From positions 248,001-312,000 of the forward strand of contig CANMYO010000001.1 in assembly GCA_947502145.1 (NCBI GenBank): 64,000 bases of DNA, given 5' to 3'. This document shows positions 35,168 through 42,810 of this stretch, in pieces; the first letter of the stretch is position 1, and each line of letters starts with the position of its first letter. Made by a program: the position numbers and the translations under genes. The notes beneath the pieces were generated by a model, which worked only from the letters and a program-made list of their open reading frames with translations, searched no databases and was not told where the DNA came from. Source of the stretch: an uncultured Paracoccaceae bacterium (GTDB taxonomy: Bacteria > Pseudomonadota > Alphaproteobacteria > Rhodobacterales > Rhodobacteraceae).

Positions 35168-36303
35168 GACTTGATAAGGCTCCGCGCGACGATCAGACGC
35201 ATGATTTCATTGGTTCCTTCAAGGATTTCATGCACCCGCAGATCGCGCACGATCTTTTCGATGCCATAATCGGCCAGATAGCCGTAGCCGCCATGCAATT
35301 GCAGGCAGTCATTGGCCGCGCGCGAGGCGGCTTCGGTGACGAATTTCTTCGCCATCGCGCAGAACTTGGAGGCGTCAGCCGCGCCGGTGTCGAGCTTCCA
35401 GGCGGCATTGCGCAAAAGGCTGCGGGCGGCTTGCAGATTGATTTCGATATCCGCCAGTCGGAACTGCAACGCCTGAAACTGATCAATCGAGCGGCCAAAC
35501 GCCTTGCGTTCGCTCATGTATTCCAGCGTCTGATCCAGCGCGGATTGCGCAGCCCCCAGCGCACAGGCGGCGATGTTCAGACGGCCACCATCCAGCCCGG
35601 CCATGGCGTAGCTGAAGCCGCGCCCCTCTTCGCCCAGAAGTGCCGATGCGGGGATTGCGCAGTCATCCATCTGGACCTGCCGCGTGGGCTGGGCCTTCCA
35701 GCCCATCTTGTCTTCCAGCCCGCCAAAGGACAGGCCCGGCGTGCCATCTTCGATCAGCACCGCGGATATGCCCTTGGGTCCGGTGTCACCTGTGCGGCAC
35801 ATCACGATATAGGCGTCCGAATAGCCGCCCCCGGAAATGAAGGCCTTGGTGCCGGTCAGTCGATAGCCGCTGTCGGTCTTGTCGGCGCGGGTCTTGAGCG
35901 CCGCCGCATCAGAGCCCGAGCCCGGTTCGGTCAAACAATAGGACAGGATCATCTCCATCGAGACGGCACGCGGCAAATAGCTGTCCTTCATCGCGTCGCT
36001 GCCGAACTTGTCGATCATGCCACAGCACATGTTGTGGATCGACAGGAAGGCCGCCACCGAGGGACAGGCCATCGACAGCCCTTCAAAGATCAGCGTCGAA
36101 TCCAGCCGCCCAAGGCCAGAGCCGCCGCGATCCTCGCTCACGTAAAGCCCGCCAAAGCCTAGCGCGGCCAGATTTGGCCAAAGATCTTTCGGGATGTCGC
36201 CGGCCTTGTCCCATGCCAGCGCATAGGGGGCGATATGTTCAGCGCCAAAGGACTTGGCGGTATCAAAGAAGAGTGTCTGTTCTTCGCTGAGGGCAAAATC
36301 CAT
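35164..36303 (-). CDS. Acyl-CoA dehydrogenase (isobutyryl-CoA dehydrogenase-like)
   Basis: The 379-residue flavoprotein has CLTEPGSGSDAAALKTRA, GGYSDAYIVMCRTG and the C-terminal catalytic region (QLHGGYGYLADYGIEKIVRDLRVHEILEGTNEIMRLIVAR), in which the glutamate of the ILEGTNE motif is seen. It introduces the alpha-beta double bond into an acyl-CoA. The resemblance to ACAD8 is by pattern, not proof of substrate. Its start overlaps the PaaK-like stop by one base. Confidence 0.88.
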   Translation of the reverse strand: MDFALSEEQTLFFDTAKSFGAEHIAPYALAWDKAGDIPKDLWPNLAALGFGGLYVSEDRGGSGLGRLDSTLIFEGLSMACPSVAAFLSIHNMCCGMIDKFGSDAMKDSYLPRAVSMEMILSYCLTEPGSGSDAAALKTRADKTDSGYRLTGTKAFISGGGYSDAYIVMCRTGDTGPKGISAVLIEDGTPGLSFGGLEDKMGWKAQPTRQVQMDDCAIPASALLGEEGRGFSYAMAGLDGGRLNIAACALGAAQSALDQTLEYMSERKAFGRSIDQFQALQFRLADIEINLQAARSLLRNAAWKLDTGAADASKFCAMAKKFVTEAASRAANDCLQLHGGYGYLADYGIEKIVRDLRVHEILEGTNEIMRLIVARSLIKS

Positions 36304-37499
36304 CAAACGGCCTTTCGTACGTCAGAAATCACGATTCCGTCACGTGGTAACGTACCTTGCGGGACCAACGCCACCTTTGCGCGCAATTTCATCACTTCGA
36401 CAATTGAGGCGGCGTAGAGTTCGACATTGTCGCCATCTGTTTCCAACGTCACGGTCATCGTGTCGCCTTTGCCATCATGGTCCACTTCGACCCGGGCGCG
36501 GTGCACTTCGGGATGGCGTTCAACAAGCCGGGCAACCTGTTCAGGGCGCACAAACATGCCCTTGATCTTGGTCGCCTGATCGGCGCGGCCCTTCCAGCCC
36601 GCAATGCGGGTGTTGGTGCGGCCACAGGCGCTTTGCCCCGGCAACACAGCCGACAGATCACCCGTTGCGAACCGGATCAGCGGGTAGTCGGGATTGAGTG
36701 AGGTGACGAGAACTTCGCCCACTTCGCCCGGTTCCACAGGGGTACCGGTGCCGGGCACGACGATTTCTACGATGACACCTTCGTCAAGGATCATGCCGTC
36801 CATGTCCGGCCCTTCAAAGGCGATGTGGCCAACGTCAGCGGTGCCATAACACTGCAGGCAGGTGATACCACGGTCCGCATAGGCCTGCCGGACGACAGGA
36901 AACAGCGGCCCGCCTGATACGGCGGCCTTGGTGATACGGGACAGGTCAATGCCCATGTCATCAGCCTTGGTCATGATCGCACCAAGATAGTCCGGCGTAC
37001 CGGCATAGGCGGTCACGCCCAGCGCAAGAGCGGCCTGCACCTGCAGTTCTGTCTGGCCCGGCCCGGCGGGGAAGACCCGCGCGCCGACGGCATTGGCGGC
37101 GCTTTCAAACATCGCGCCAGCCGGGGTGAAGTGATAGGAGAACGTGTTCTGCACCACATCGTCCGCACCAATGCCGGCAGCGTTCAGGAATCGGCCAAAG
37201 CGCCACCAGTCCGGCGTTGACCCGCCCGGTTCATAGATCGGACCCGGCGATTGAAACACCCGCGTGATGTTCTGCGTTAGAAGCCCACCAAAGGGCGGAT
37301 CCTGCGCCTGCCATTTGCTGAGTTCGGATTTGCGCAGCACCGGAAGGCGCGGCAGATCGGCAAGTGACTGAATCTCGCCATCCACGGTCAGGCAGTTGTT
37401 TTCAAGGGCTCTTACCCGGTCCAGCAGTGGCAGAAGCTGGGCCAGCTGGTCTGCTTCGCGCGCATCAGCTGAGCGGGTTTCGAGGTCGTCGTAATACAT
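36303..37499 (-). CDS. PaaK-like adenylate-forming family protein lacking the ATP-binding signature
   Basis: The 398-residue protein resembles phenylacetate-CoA ligase in its overall order: LPRLPVLRKSELSKWQ at the N-terminus, YGTADVGHIAFEGP (A5-like), IRFATGDLSAVLPGQS with TGD (A7-like) and RIAGWKGRADQATKIKGMFVRPEQ (A8-like). The glycine-rich A3 motif (SSGTTG-type) that should follow the RVFQSPG segment near residue 83 is replaced by PIYEPGGSTPDWW. Adenylation may therefore be lost or altered. It follows livF with overlapping TAATG. Confidence 0.8.
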   Translation of the reverse strand: MYYDDLETRSADAREADQLAQLLPLLDRVRALENNCLTVDGEIQSLADLPRLPVLRKSELSKWQAQDPPFGGLLTQNITRVFQSPGPIYEPGGSTPDWWRFGRFLNAAGIGADDVVQNTFSYHFTPAGAMFESAANAVGARVFPAGPGQTELQVQAALALGVTAYAGTPDYLGAIMTKADDMGIDLSRITKAAVSGGPLFPVVRQAYADRGITCLQCYGTADVGHIAFEGPDMDGMILDEGVIVEIVVPGTGTPVEPGEVGEVLVTSLNPDYPLIRFATGDLSAVLPGQSACGRTNTRIAGWKGRADQATKIKGMFVRPEQVARLVERHPEVHRARVEVDHDGKGDTMTVTLETDGDNVELYAASIVEVMKLRAKVALVPQGTLPRDGIVISDVRKAV

Positions 37500-38320
37500 T
37501 AGCTCAGCCACCTTTTTCTGCGGCGATAAGATCGCGTGTCACGGAAGGATTTGCGTCCTTCGTCGGACATCCCCAGATAAAATTCCTTTACATCAGGGTT
37601 TTCGCGCAGGTCTGATGCCGCGCCATCCATCACCACCCGGCCGCTTTCCAGAATGTAGCCGTAATGGGCAAAGCGCAGCGCCACGTTGGTATTCTGTTCA
37701 GCCAGCAGAAAGGACACGCCTTCGCGTTCGTTCAGGTTCTTGACGATGGTAAAGATTTCTTCGACCAGCTGCGGCGCGAGCCCCATTGAGGGTTCGTCAA
37801 GCAGGATCGTTTCAGGTTTGGACATCAGGGCGCGGCCAATCGCGCACATCTGCTGTTCGCCCCCCGAGGTATAGCCCGCCTGGCTTTTGCGCCGTTCGCG
37901 CAGCCGGGGGAAATAGTCATAGACCATCTCAAGGGCCTCTGCCGATTTTCCGTCGCGCCGCGTATAGGCGCCGGTCAGCAGGTTTTCTTCAATGGTGAGA
38001 TGTTCAAAGCAGTGACGGCCTTCCATCACCTGAACCACACCGCGCTTGACCAGTTCGGCCGGCGACAGGTCCTGCACCCGCTTGCCACGGTATTCGATGG
38101 ACCCTTTGGTCACCTCGCCCCGTTCCGAATGCAGCAGGTTTGAAATCGCCTTGAGCGTCGTGGTCTTGCCCGCGCCGTTGCCGCCGAGCAGCGCCGTGAT
38201 GCCGCCCTTGGGTACATTCAGCGATACGCCTTTCAGCACAAGGATCACGTGATTGTAGATCACCTCGATGTTGTTGACCTCTAGCAGGGTCTCTGCCTCG
38301 GTCTTGGGGCCGTCCAGCAT
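37499..38320 (-). CDS. livF: Branched-chain amino acid-type ABC transporter, ATP-binding protein LivF
   Basis: The 273-residue ATPase has Walker A GGNGAGKTTTLKAI, signature SGGEQQMCAIGRAL and Walker B ILLDEPSMGLAP. It carries a basic C-terminal extension (about 30 residues, RRRKRWLS) beyond the usual LivF end. It is translationally coupled to the PaaK-like gene. Start ATG 38320 fits the family. Confidence 0.9.
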   Translation of the reverse strand: MLDGPKTEAETLLEVNNIEVIYNHVILVLKGVSLNVPKGGITALLGGNGAGKTTTLKAISNLLHSERGEVTKGSIEYRGKRVQDLSPAELVKRGVVQVMEGRHCFEHLTIEENLLTGAYTRRDGKSAEALEMVYDYFPRLRERRKSQAGYTSGGEQQMCAIGRALMSKPETILLDEPSMGLAPQLVEEIFTIVKNLNEREGVSFLLAEQNTNVALRFAHYGYILESGRVVMDGAASDLRENPDVKEFYLGMSDEGRKSFRDTRSYRRRKRWLS

Positions 38321-38349
38321 GGCGCTCTCCGTTGTGGGGTTGATCGGGT

Positions 38350-38400
38350 GCGGCGGACGCGGTGCAGCGCCCGCCGCGAGGGTTGTTTTTAGAGACAACC
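38350..38400 (-). terminator. Two adjacent hairpins between livK and livF
   Basis: GCGGCGGACGC-type sequence at 38350-38377 forms a GC stem with one mismatch around GGTGCA, and GGTTGT (38381-38386) pairs with ACAACC (38395-38400), overlapping the livK stop codon. They probably stabilise the binding-protein mRNA and lower read-through. Confidence 0.5.
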
Positions 38401-39672
38401 GGGGGTGATGTTGTTTTCAGCGGCAAAGGCGGCTGAATCTTCGGCGACCAACGGATCGGTGACACTGTCATCAGGTGCGATGTAATCGGTCAGCGCGACC
38501 CATTGCGCATCCGCCGCGTTCCACTGCTGCACGATGCCAAGGCCGGTGCCGCCGTGATCCTGGCAAGTGACCGAGAACTCTGGCCCGATGTTTGGCATGC
38601 CCAGCTCTTCCATCCGCGCGGCGGTGATTTCCAGCATCTCCATCGCGTCACGCACGTCAGAAGCGGCAATGTCAGCCTTGCCGGTGTTCTCTTGTGCCAA
38701 TGCGATCGCCTCTGCGGCCAGCATCGCAGCGTAAAGACCACGGGTATAAAGCACATTCCCGACGTTGGAACCGTCGCCCGCCGCGTTGCCCGCATCATGC
38801 ACAAGCGTCTTGATCTCTTCAAAGACTGGCAGATCGCCCACGCGGTTCATGTTCAGCGACTTGTAGCCGTCAGCGCCGGCGCCAGCGGGTGTCACGTCAT
38901 GTTCCGCACCGGCCCACCAGTTTCCGATGAAGTTTTCCATCGGAAAGCCGATGTTCGCAGCTTCCTGTACGGCCACCTGGTTCATCACGCCCCAGCCCCA
39001 CATCAGAACATAGTCAGGACGTTCGCGGCGGATCTGCAGCCATTGCGACTTCTGCTCCTGACCGGGATGGTCAACGGCAAGCTGGCTCAGCTCGAACCCG
39101 TGCATCGCGGAAAGTTCTTCCAGCGTGCGGATTGGTTCCTTGCCATAGGCAGAGTTGTGATACAGCAGCGCGATCTTCTTGCCTTCCAGCGAGCCGCCAT
39201 TTTCCTCGAGCAGGTAGTTCACCATCACAGAGGCCGCGTCCCAGTAGTTCGCAGGGTAGTTGAACACCCAGTTGAACACTTCACCGTTGGCGGCCGATGT
39301 CCGGCCATAGCCCATGGTGTGGATCGGGATTTCGTCAACGATCGCCTTGGGGATGATCTGATAGGTGATCCCGGTCGACAGCGGTTGATAGATCAGCGCG
39401 CCTTCGCCCTTGGTCGCCTCGTAACATTCCACGCCCTTTTCGGTGTTGTAGGCCGTTTCACATTCAATGATGCGGATCGGCTCACCACCGATGCCACCAT
39501 CACGTGCATTCAGCAGGTTGAAGTAATCCTGGTATCCATCCGAGAACGGTGTACCGCCAGCCGCATATGGACCTGTGCGATAGCTCAGATCGGGGATCAC
39601 AAGATCTGCCAGCGCTGGTCCGGCGGCCAGCGTTCCGGTAAGTGCCAATGTGGCCAGTGATTTCAGTTTCAT
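38389..39672 (-). CDS. livK: Branched-chain amino acid-type ABC transporter, periplasmic binding protein LivK
   Basis: The 427-residue protein has a signal peptide (MKLKSLATLALTGTLAAGPALA) and the periplasmic-binding fold of type I (TGPYAAGGTPFSDGYQDYFNLLNARDGGIGGEPIRIIE, RPDYVLMWGWGVMNQVAVQEAANIGF). It is longer than ordinary LivK. The cargo is unknown; family members in such clusters can bind aromatic or aliphatic acids. Hairpins flank the gene on both sides. Confidence 0.9.
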   Translation of the reverse strand: MKLKSLATLALTGTLAAGPALADLVIPDLSYRTGPYAAGGTPFSDGYQDYFNLLNARDGGIGGEPIRIIECETAYNTEKGVECYEATKGEGALIYQPLSTGITYQIIPKAIVDEIPIHTMGYGRTSAANGEVFNWVFNYPANYWDAASVMVNYLLEENGGSLEGKKIALLYHNSAYGKEPIRTLEELSAMHGFELSQLAVDHPGQEQKSQWLQIRRERPDYVLMWGWGVMNQVAVQEAANIGFPMENFIGNWWAGAEHDVTPAGAGADGYKSLNMNRVGDLPVFEEIKTLVHDAGNAAGDGSNVGNVLYTRGLYAAMLAAEAIALAQENTGKADIAASDVRDAMEMLEITAARMEELGMPNIGPEFSVTCQDHGGTGLGIVQQWNAADAQWVALTDYIAPDDSVTDPLVAEDSAAFAAENNITPGCL

Positions 39673-39702
39673 TTGGGTCTCCTCCCATTGGGTTAATGAA
39701 CT

Positions 39703-39719
39703 GCCCCGTTTGCCGGGGC
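39703..39719 (-). terminator. Hairpin between livM and livK
   Basis: GCCCCG and CGGGGC form a perfect 6-bp stem around TTTGC, 21 bases after the livM stop. No U run follows, so an mRNA-tuning role is more likely than full termination. Confidence 0.45.
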
Positions 39720-39740
39720 TATTTGAGGCGCAATGCGCGG

Positions 39741-40817
39741 TTAGTAGGGAAACGGCCAGAGGCGCAGCTTTTCCTTGGCGAGCCGCCAAAGTTGGGCCAG
39801 CCCGTGGGGCTCTTTGATCAGAAAGAACATGATCAGCGCGCCGACGATGACCAGTTGCAGGTGCGACACGATGTCCGTGGGCCAGCCCAGCAGATCAACA
39901 CCGATGACCTTCAACGCGACCGGCAGCACTACAAGAAAGGCAGCGCCGGCAAAGCTGCCAAAGATCGACCCCAACCCGCCAATGATGATCATGAAAAGCA
40001 CCAGGAACGACTTCTGAATGCCAAAGGCTTCGCCGACTTCGACCGCGCCCAGGTAGACCGCAAAGAACAGCGCGCCCGAGACACCGATAAAGAAGGACGA
40101 CACGGCAAAGGCACTGAGCTTTGCGCGCAGCGGGTTCACACCGATGATTTCCGCGGCAATATCCATGTCACGAATGGCCATCCAGGTGCGCCCCAATGTG
40201 CCGCGTGTCAGGTTGCGGGCAACGATCGCACAGACGGTCAGGAACACCAGACAGATCAGATACTGGGCCCAGGGGGCGGTATTGGCCCCGGTCACAGGCA
40301 CACCGGCGACAAAGCGTTCCGGTGCGTTGATCTGACCAGAGGCGGAATAATTGTAGAACCATTCGACCTTGTTGAAGAGCCAGACAAGAAAGAACTGTGC
40401 CGCCAAAGTTGCCACCGCAAGGTAGAACCCCTTGATCCGCAGCGACGGCAGGCCAAAGGCGGCCCCGACAATCGCCGTTATGCCCCCGGCAAGGATCACA
40501 TGCAGGACGATATTGACGTCTGGAAAGGCGGTCATCAGCTTGTAGCAGGCATAGGCGCCGACGGCCATGAACCCGCCCGTCCCCAGCGAGACCTGCCCGC
40601 AATAGCCAACCAGAATGTTCAGCCCGATCGCTGCAATTGCATAGATCAGAAACGGCACGAATATCGCGTTGGCCCAGTAATCATTGATGATGAACGGGAT
40701 CACCAGATAGGCAACGGCAAGGACTGCCCAGTATCGGTAGCGATCAAAGGCAATCGGGAATGTCTGGTTGTCGGCCTCATATGAGGTCTTAAAGTCACCT
40801 GCTTCACGGTAGAACAC
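39741..40817 (-). CDS. livM: Branched-chain amino acid-type ABC transporter, permease LivM
   Basis: The 358-residue membrane protein shows the LivM pattern (AIAAIGLNILVGYCGQVSLGTGGFMAVGAYACY and GRTWMAIRDMDIAAEIIGVNPLRAKLSAFAVSSFFIGVSGALF). It pairs with LivH to form the channel. It follows livH with a hairpin between. Confidence 0.92.
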   Translation of the reverse strand: MFYREAGDFKTSYEADNQTFPIAFDRYRYWAVLAVAYLVIPFIINDYWANAIFVPFLIYAIAAIGLNILVGYCGQVSLGTGGFMAVGAYACYKLMTAFPDVNIVLHVILAGGITAIVGAAFGLPSLRIKGFYLAVATLAAQFFLVWLFNKVEWFYNYSASGQINAPERFVAGVPVTGANTAPWAQYLICLVFLTVCAIVARNLTRGTLGRTWMAIRDMDIAAEIIGVNPLRAKLSAFAVSSFFIGVSGALFFAVYLGAVEVGEAFGIQKSFLVLFMIIIGGLGSIFGSFAGAAFLVVLPVALKVIGVDLLGWPTDIVSHLQLVIVGALIMFFLIKEPHGLAQLWRLAKEKLRLWPFPY

Positions 40818-40884
40818 GGTGGCTCTCCTTCCTCAAACTTTGGCATTTTGGCGCAACGGCCCAGAAGGCCGGGTGGGTGGGCGT

Positions 40885-40903
40885 CGTGGGGCAAGGCCCC
40901 ACG
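40885..40903 (-). terminator. Hairpin between livH and livM
   Basis: CGTGGGGC and GCCCCACG form a perfect 8-bp stem around AAG, 21 bases after the livH stop. It has no U run. Confidence 0.5.
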
Positions 40904-40924
40904 CGGTCACACGCATGGGCGGGG

Positions 40925-41923
40925 TCAAACACGTTCAATGATCCGCTCCCCGAACAGGCCCTGTGGGCGGAACACCAGAAACACAAGCGCAAGCATGTAA
41001 GCGAACCAGTTTTCGGTCGCACCGCCCAGAAAGGGCGCCCCGATCAGGAATTCGAACAGCTTCTCACCCACACCAATGATCAACCCGCCGACAATCGCGC
41101 CGGGGATCGAGGTGAAACCACCCAGCATCAGAACCGGCAGGGCCTTGAGAGCGATGAGCGATAGGGAGAACTGTACGCCCGATTTCGCACCCCACATGAC
41201 GCCGGCAACAAGCGCCACCAGCCCTGCCAGTGACCACACAAGCACCCAGATGAAGTTGAGTGAGATACCCACCGAAAGGGCGGCTTGGTGATCGTCAGCG
41301 ACGGCCCGCATGGCCCGCCCCTGTTTGGTATATTGCGCAAAGACGATCAGGCTGATGACCAGCACCGCGGCCACAAGTGTTGCCACGATGTCCAGCTTGT
41401 CGATGAAGAACCCGTAGAAATCGTCACCGCCAAGACCTGATGTCGCCTGCTCCAGCCAGAGCGATCCGCCCTGCGGCAGGCCCAGTGCGATCGTCTTGAT
41501 ATCCGACCCCCACATCAGATCGCCCACACCTTCCAGGAAATAGGCAAGCCCGATCGTGGCCATGAACAGGATGATTGGTTCCTGCCCGACAAGATGTCGG
41601 AACACGAATTTCTGCACGCACCAGGCAAAGAAGACCATCACCAGCAGGGTCAGGAAGATCGCAAGCAAGGCCGGCACATGCCAGCCAAAGTGGTGGATTT
41701 CAGTGCCGAAGATCGCGTTGATCAGGTGCGAGAACGGCACCTGCCCTTCCATCACCCCAACCAGGGTGAGGGCCGCGAAAAGCGCCATCACGCCCTGGGC
41801 ATAATTGAAGATGCCCGAGGCCTTGAAGATCAGCACGAAGCCCAGCGCGACAAGCGCATAAAGAACGCCGGCCATCAGGCCGTTGATGACGACTTCGATG
41901 CCATAGAAAAAATCAGCGGACAT
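40925..41923 (-). CDS. livH: Branched-chain amino acid-type ABC transporter, permease LivH
   Basis: The 332-residue membrane protein has the LivH pattern (GLMAGVLYALVALGFVLIFKASGIFNYAQGVMALFAAL, then GRAMRAVADDHQAALSVGISLNFIWVLVWSLAGLVALVAGV). It pairs with LivM. It lies 68 bases downstream of livG. Confidence 0.92.
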   Translation of the reverse strand: MSADFFYGIEVVINGLMAGVLYALVALGFVLIFKASGIFNYAQGVMALFAALTLVGVMEGQVPFSHLINAIFGTEIHHFGWHVPALLAIFLTLLVMVFFAWCVQKFVFRHLVGQEPIILFMATIGLAYFLEGVGDLMWGSDIKTIALGLPQGGSLWLEQATSGLGGDDFYGFFIDKLDIVATLVAAVLVISLIVFAQYTKQGRAMRAVADDHQAALSVGISLNFIWVLVWSLAGLVALVAGVMWGAKSGVQFSLSLIALKALPVLMLGGFTSIPGAIVGGLIIGVGEKLFEFLIGAPFLGGATENWFAYMLALVFLVFRPQGLFGERIIERV

Positions 41924-41991
41924 GGCGGTCTCCGGTCTGGGTGTGAGTGGTGGCTGTCGCCGTCAGGCTTGCGGTTACGCGGTGATGCAGA

Positions 41992-42810
41992 TCAGTCATG
42001 AGCAACCCCCAGATAGGCGTCGATCACCTCCTGGTTGTTGCGCACCTCGTCGGGGGATCCGTCGCCGATCTTGCGGCCGTAATCCATCACCACGACGCGG
42101 TCGCTCAGATCCATCACAACACCCATGTCGTGTTCGATCAGGGCGATCGTGGTGCCAAATTCGTCGTTCACGTCCAGAATAAAGCGGCTCATGTCCTCTT
42201 TTTCTTCGACGTTCATCCCCGCCATCGGTTCATCCAGCAACAGCAGGTTCGGCTCTGCCGCCAGGGCCCGCGCCAGTTCGACCCGCTTTTTCAACCCGTA
42301 AGGCAGACGCCCGACGGGGGTTTTGCGGATCGCCTGAATTTCAAGAAAATCAATAACCTTCTCAACGGCTTCGCGGTTTTCGACTTCTTCCCGTTCGGCC
42401 CGGCCTTTCCAGATCGCCTGGCTGACCATACCGGCCTTCATCTTGTTGAGCCGGCCCGTCATGACGTTGTCCAGCACGCTCATCCCTTCAAACAGGGCGA
42501 TGTTCTGGAACGTGCGGGCGATCCCGTGGCGGGCAACCTGAAACGGTTTCATCTGCGGTCGCTTGGCCCCGCGAAACCAGACTTCGCCTTCCTGCGGGTT
42601 ATAAAAGCCCGAGATCACGTTCAGCATCGAGGATTTCCCGGCCCCGTTTGGTCCGATGATCGCGCGAATTTCACCTTCGCGGATGTTGAACGAAATGTCC
42701 TTGATCGCCTCGACCCCGCCAAAGCGCAGCGTGATGTTGCGCATGTCCATCAATATGCCGCCAATCGTGCGGCCATCGGGCGTGACATAGCTGTCTTGTG
42801 CGTCTTTCAT
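41992..42810 (-). CDS. livG: Branched-chain amino acid-type ABC transporter, ATP-binding protein LivG
   Basis: The 272-residue ATPase has Walker A GPNGAGKSSMLNVISG, signature LPYGLKKRVELARALA, Walker B LLLLDEPMAGMN and the H-loop IEHDMGVVMDLSDRV. It overlaps the fadD-like gene by 4 bases. It powers the Liv-type permease with LivF. Confidence 0.93.
   Translation of the reverse strand: MKDAQDSYVTPDGRTIGGILMDMRNITLRFGGVEAIKDISFNIREGEIRAIIGPNGAGKSSMLNVISGFYNPQEGEVWFRGAKRPQMKPFQVARHGIARTFQNIALFEGMSVLDNVMTGRLNKMKAGMVSQAIWKGRAEREEVENREAVEKVIDFLEIQAIRKTPVGRLPYGLKKRVELARALAAEPNLLLLDEPMAGMNVEEKEDMSRFILDVNDEFGTTIALIEHDMGVVMDLSDRVVVMDYGRKIGDGSPDEVRNNQEVIDAYLGVAHD

Noticed and set aside
38503-39660. 385-codon open frame on the plus strand
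   Set aside because: It is antisense to livK, whose signal peptide and binding fold are clear.
38389-42810. True leucine/isoleucine/valine transporter
   Set aside because: The genes are of Liv type, but the embedded CoA ligase, PaaK-like protein and dehydrogenases make a carboxylic acid a more likely cargo; the liv symbols are kept only as family names.
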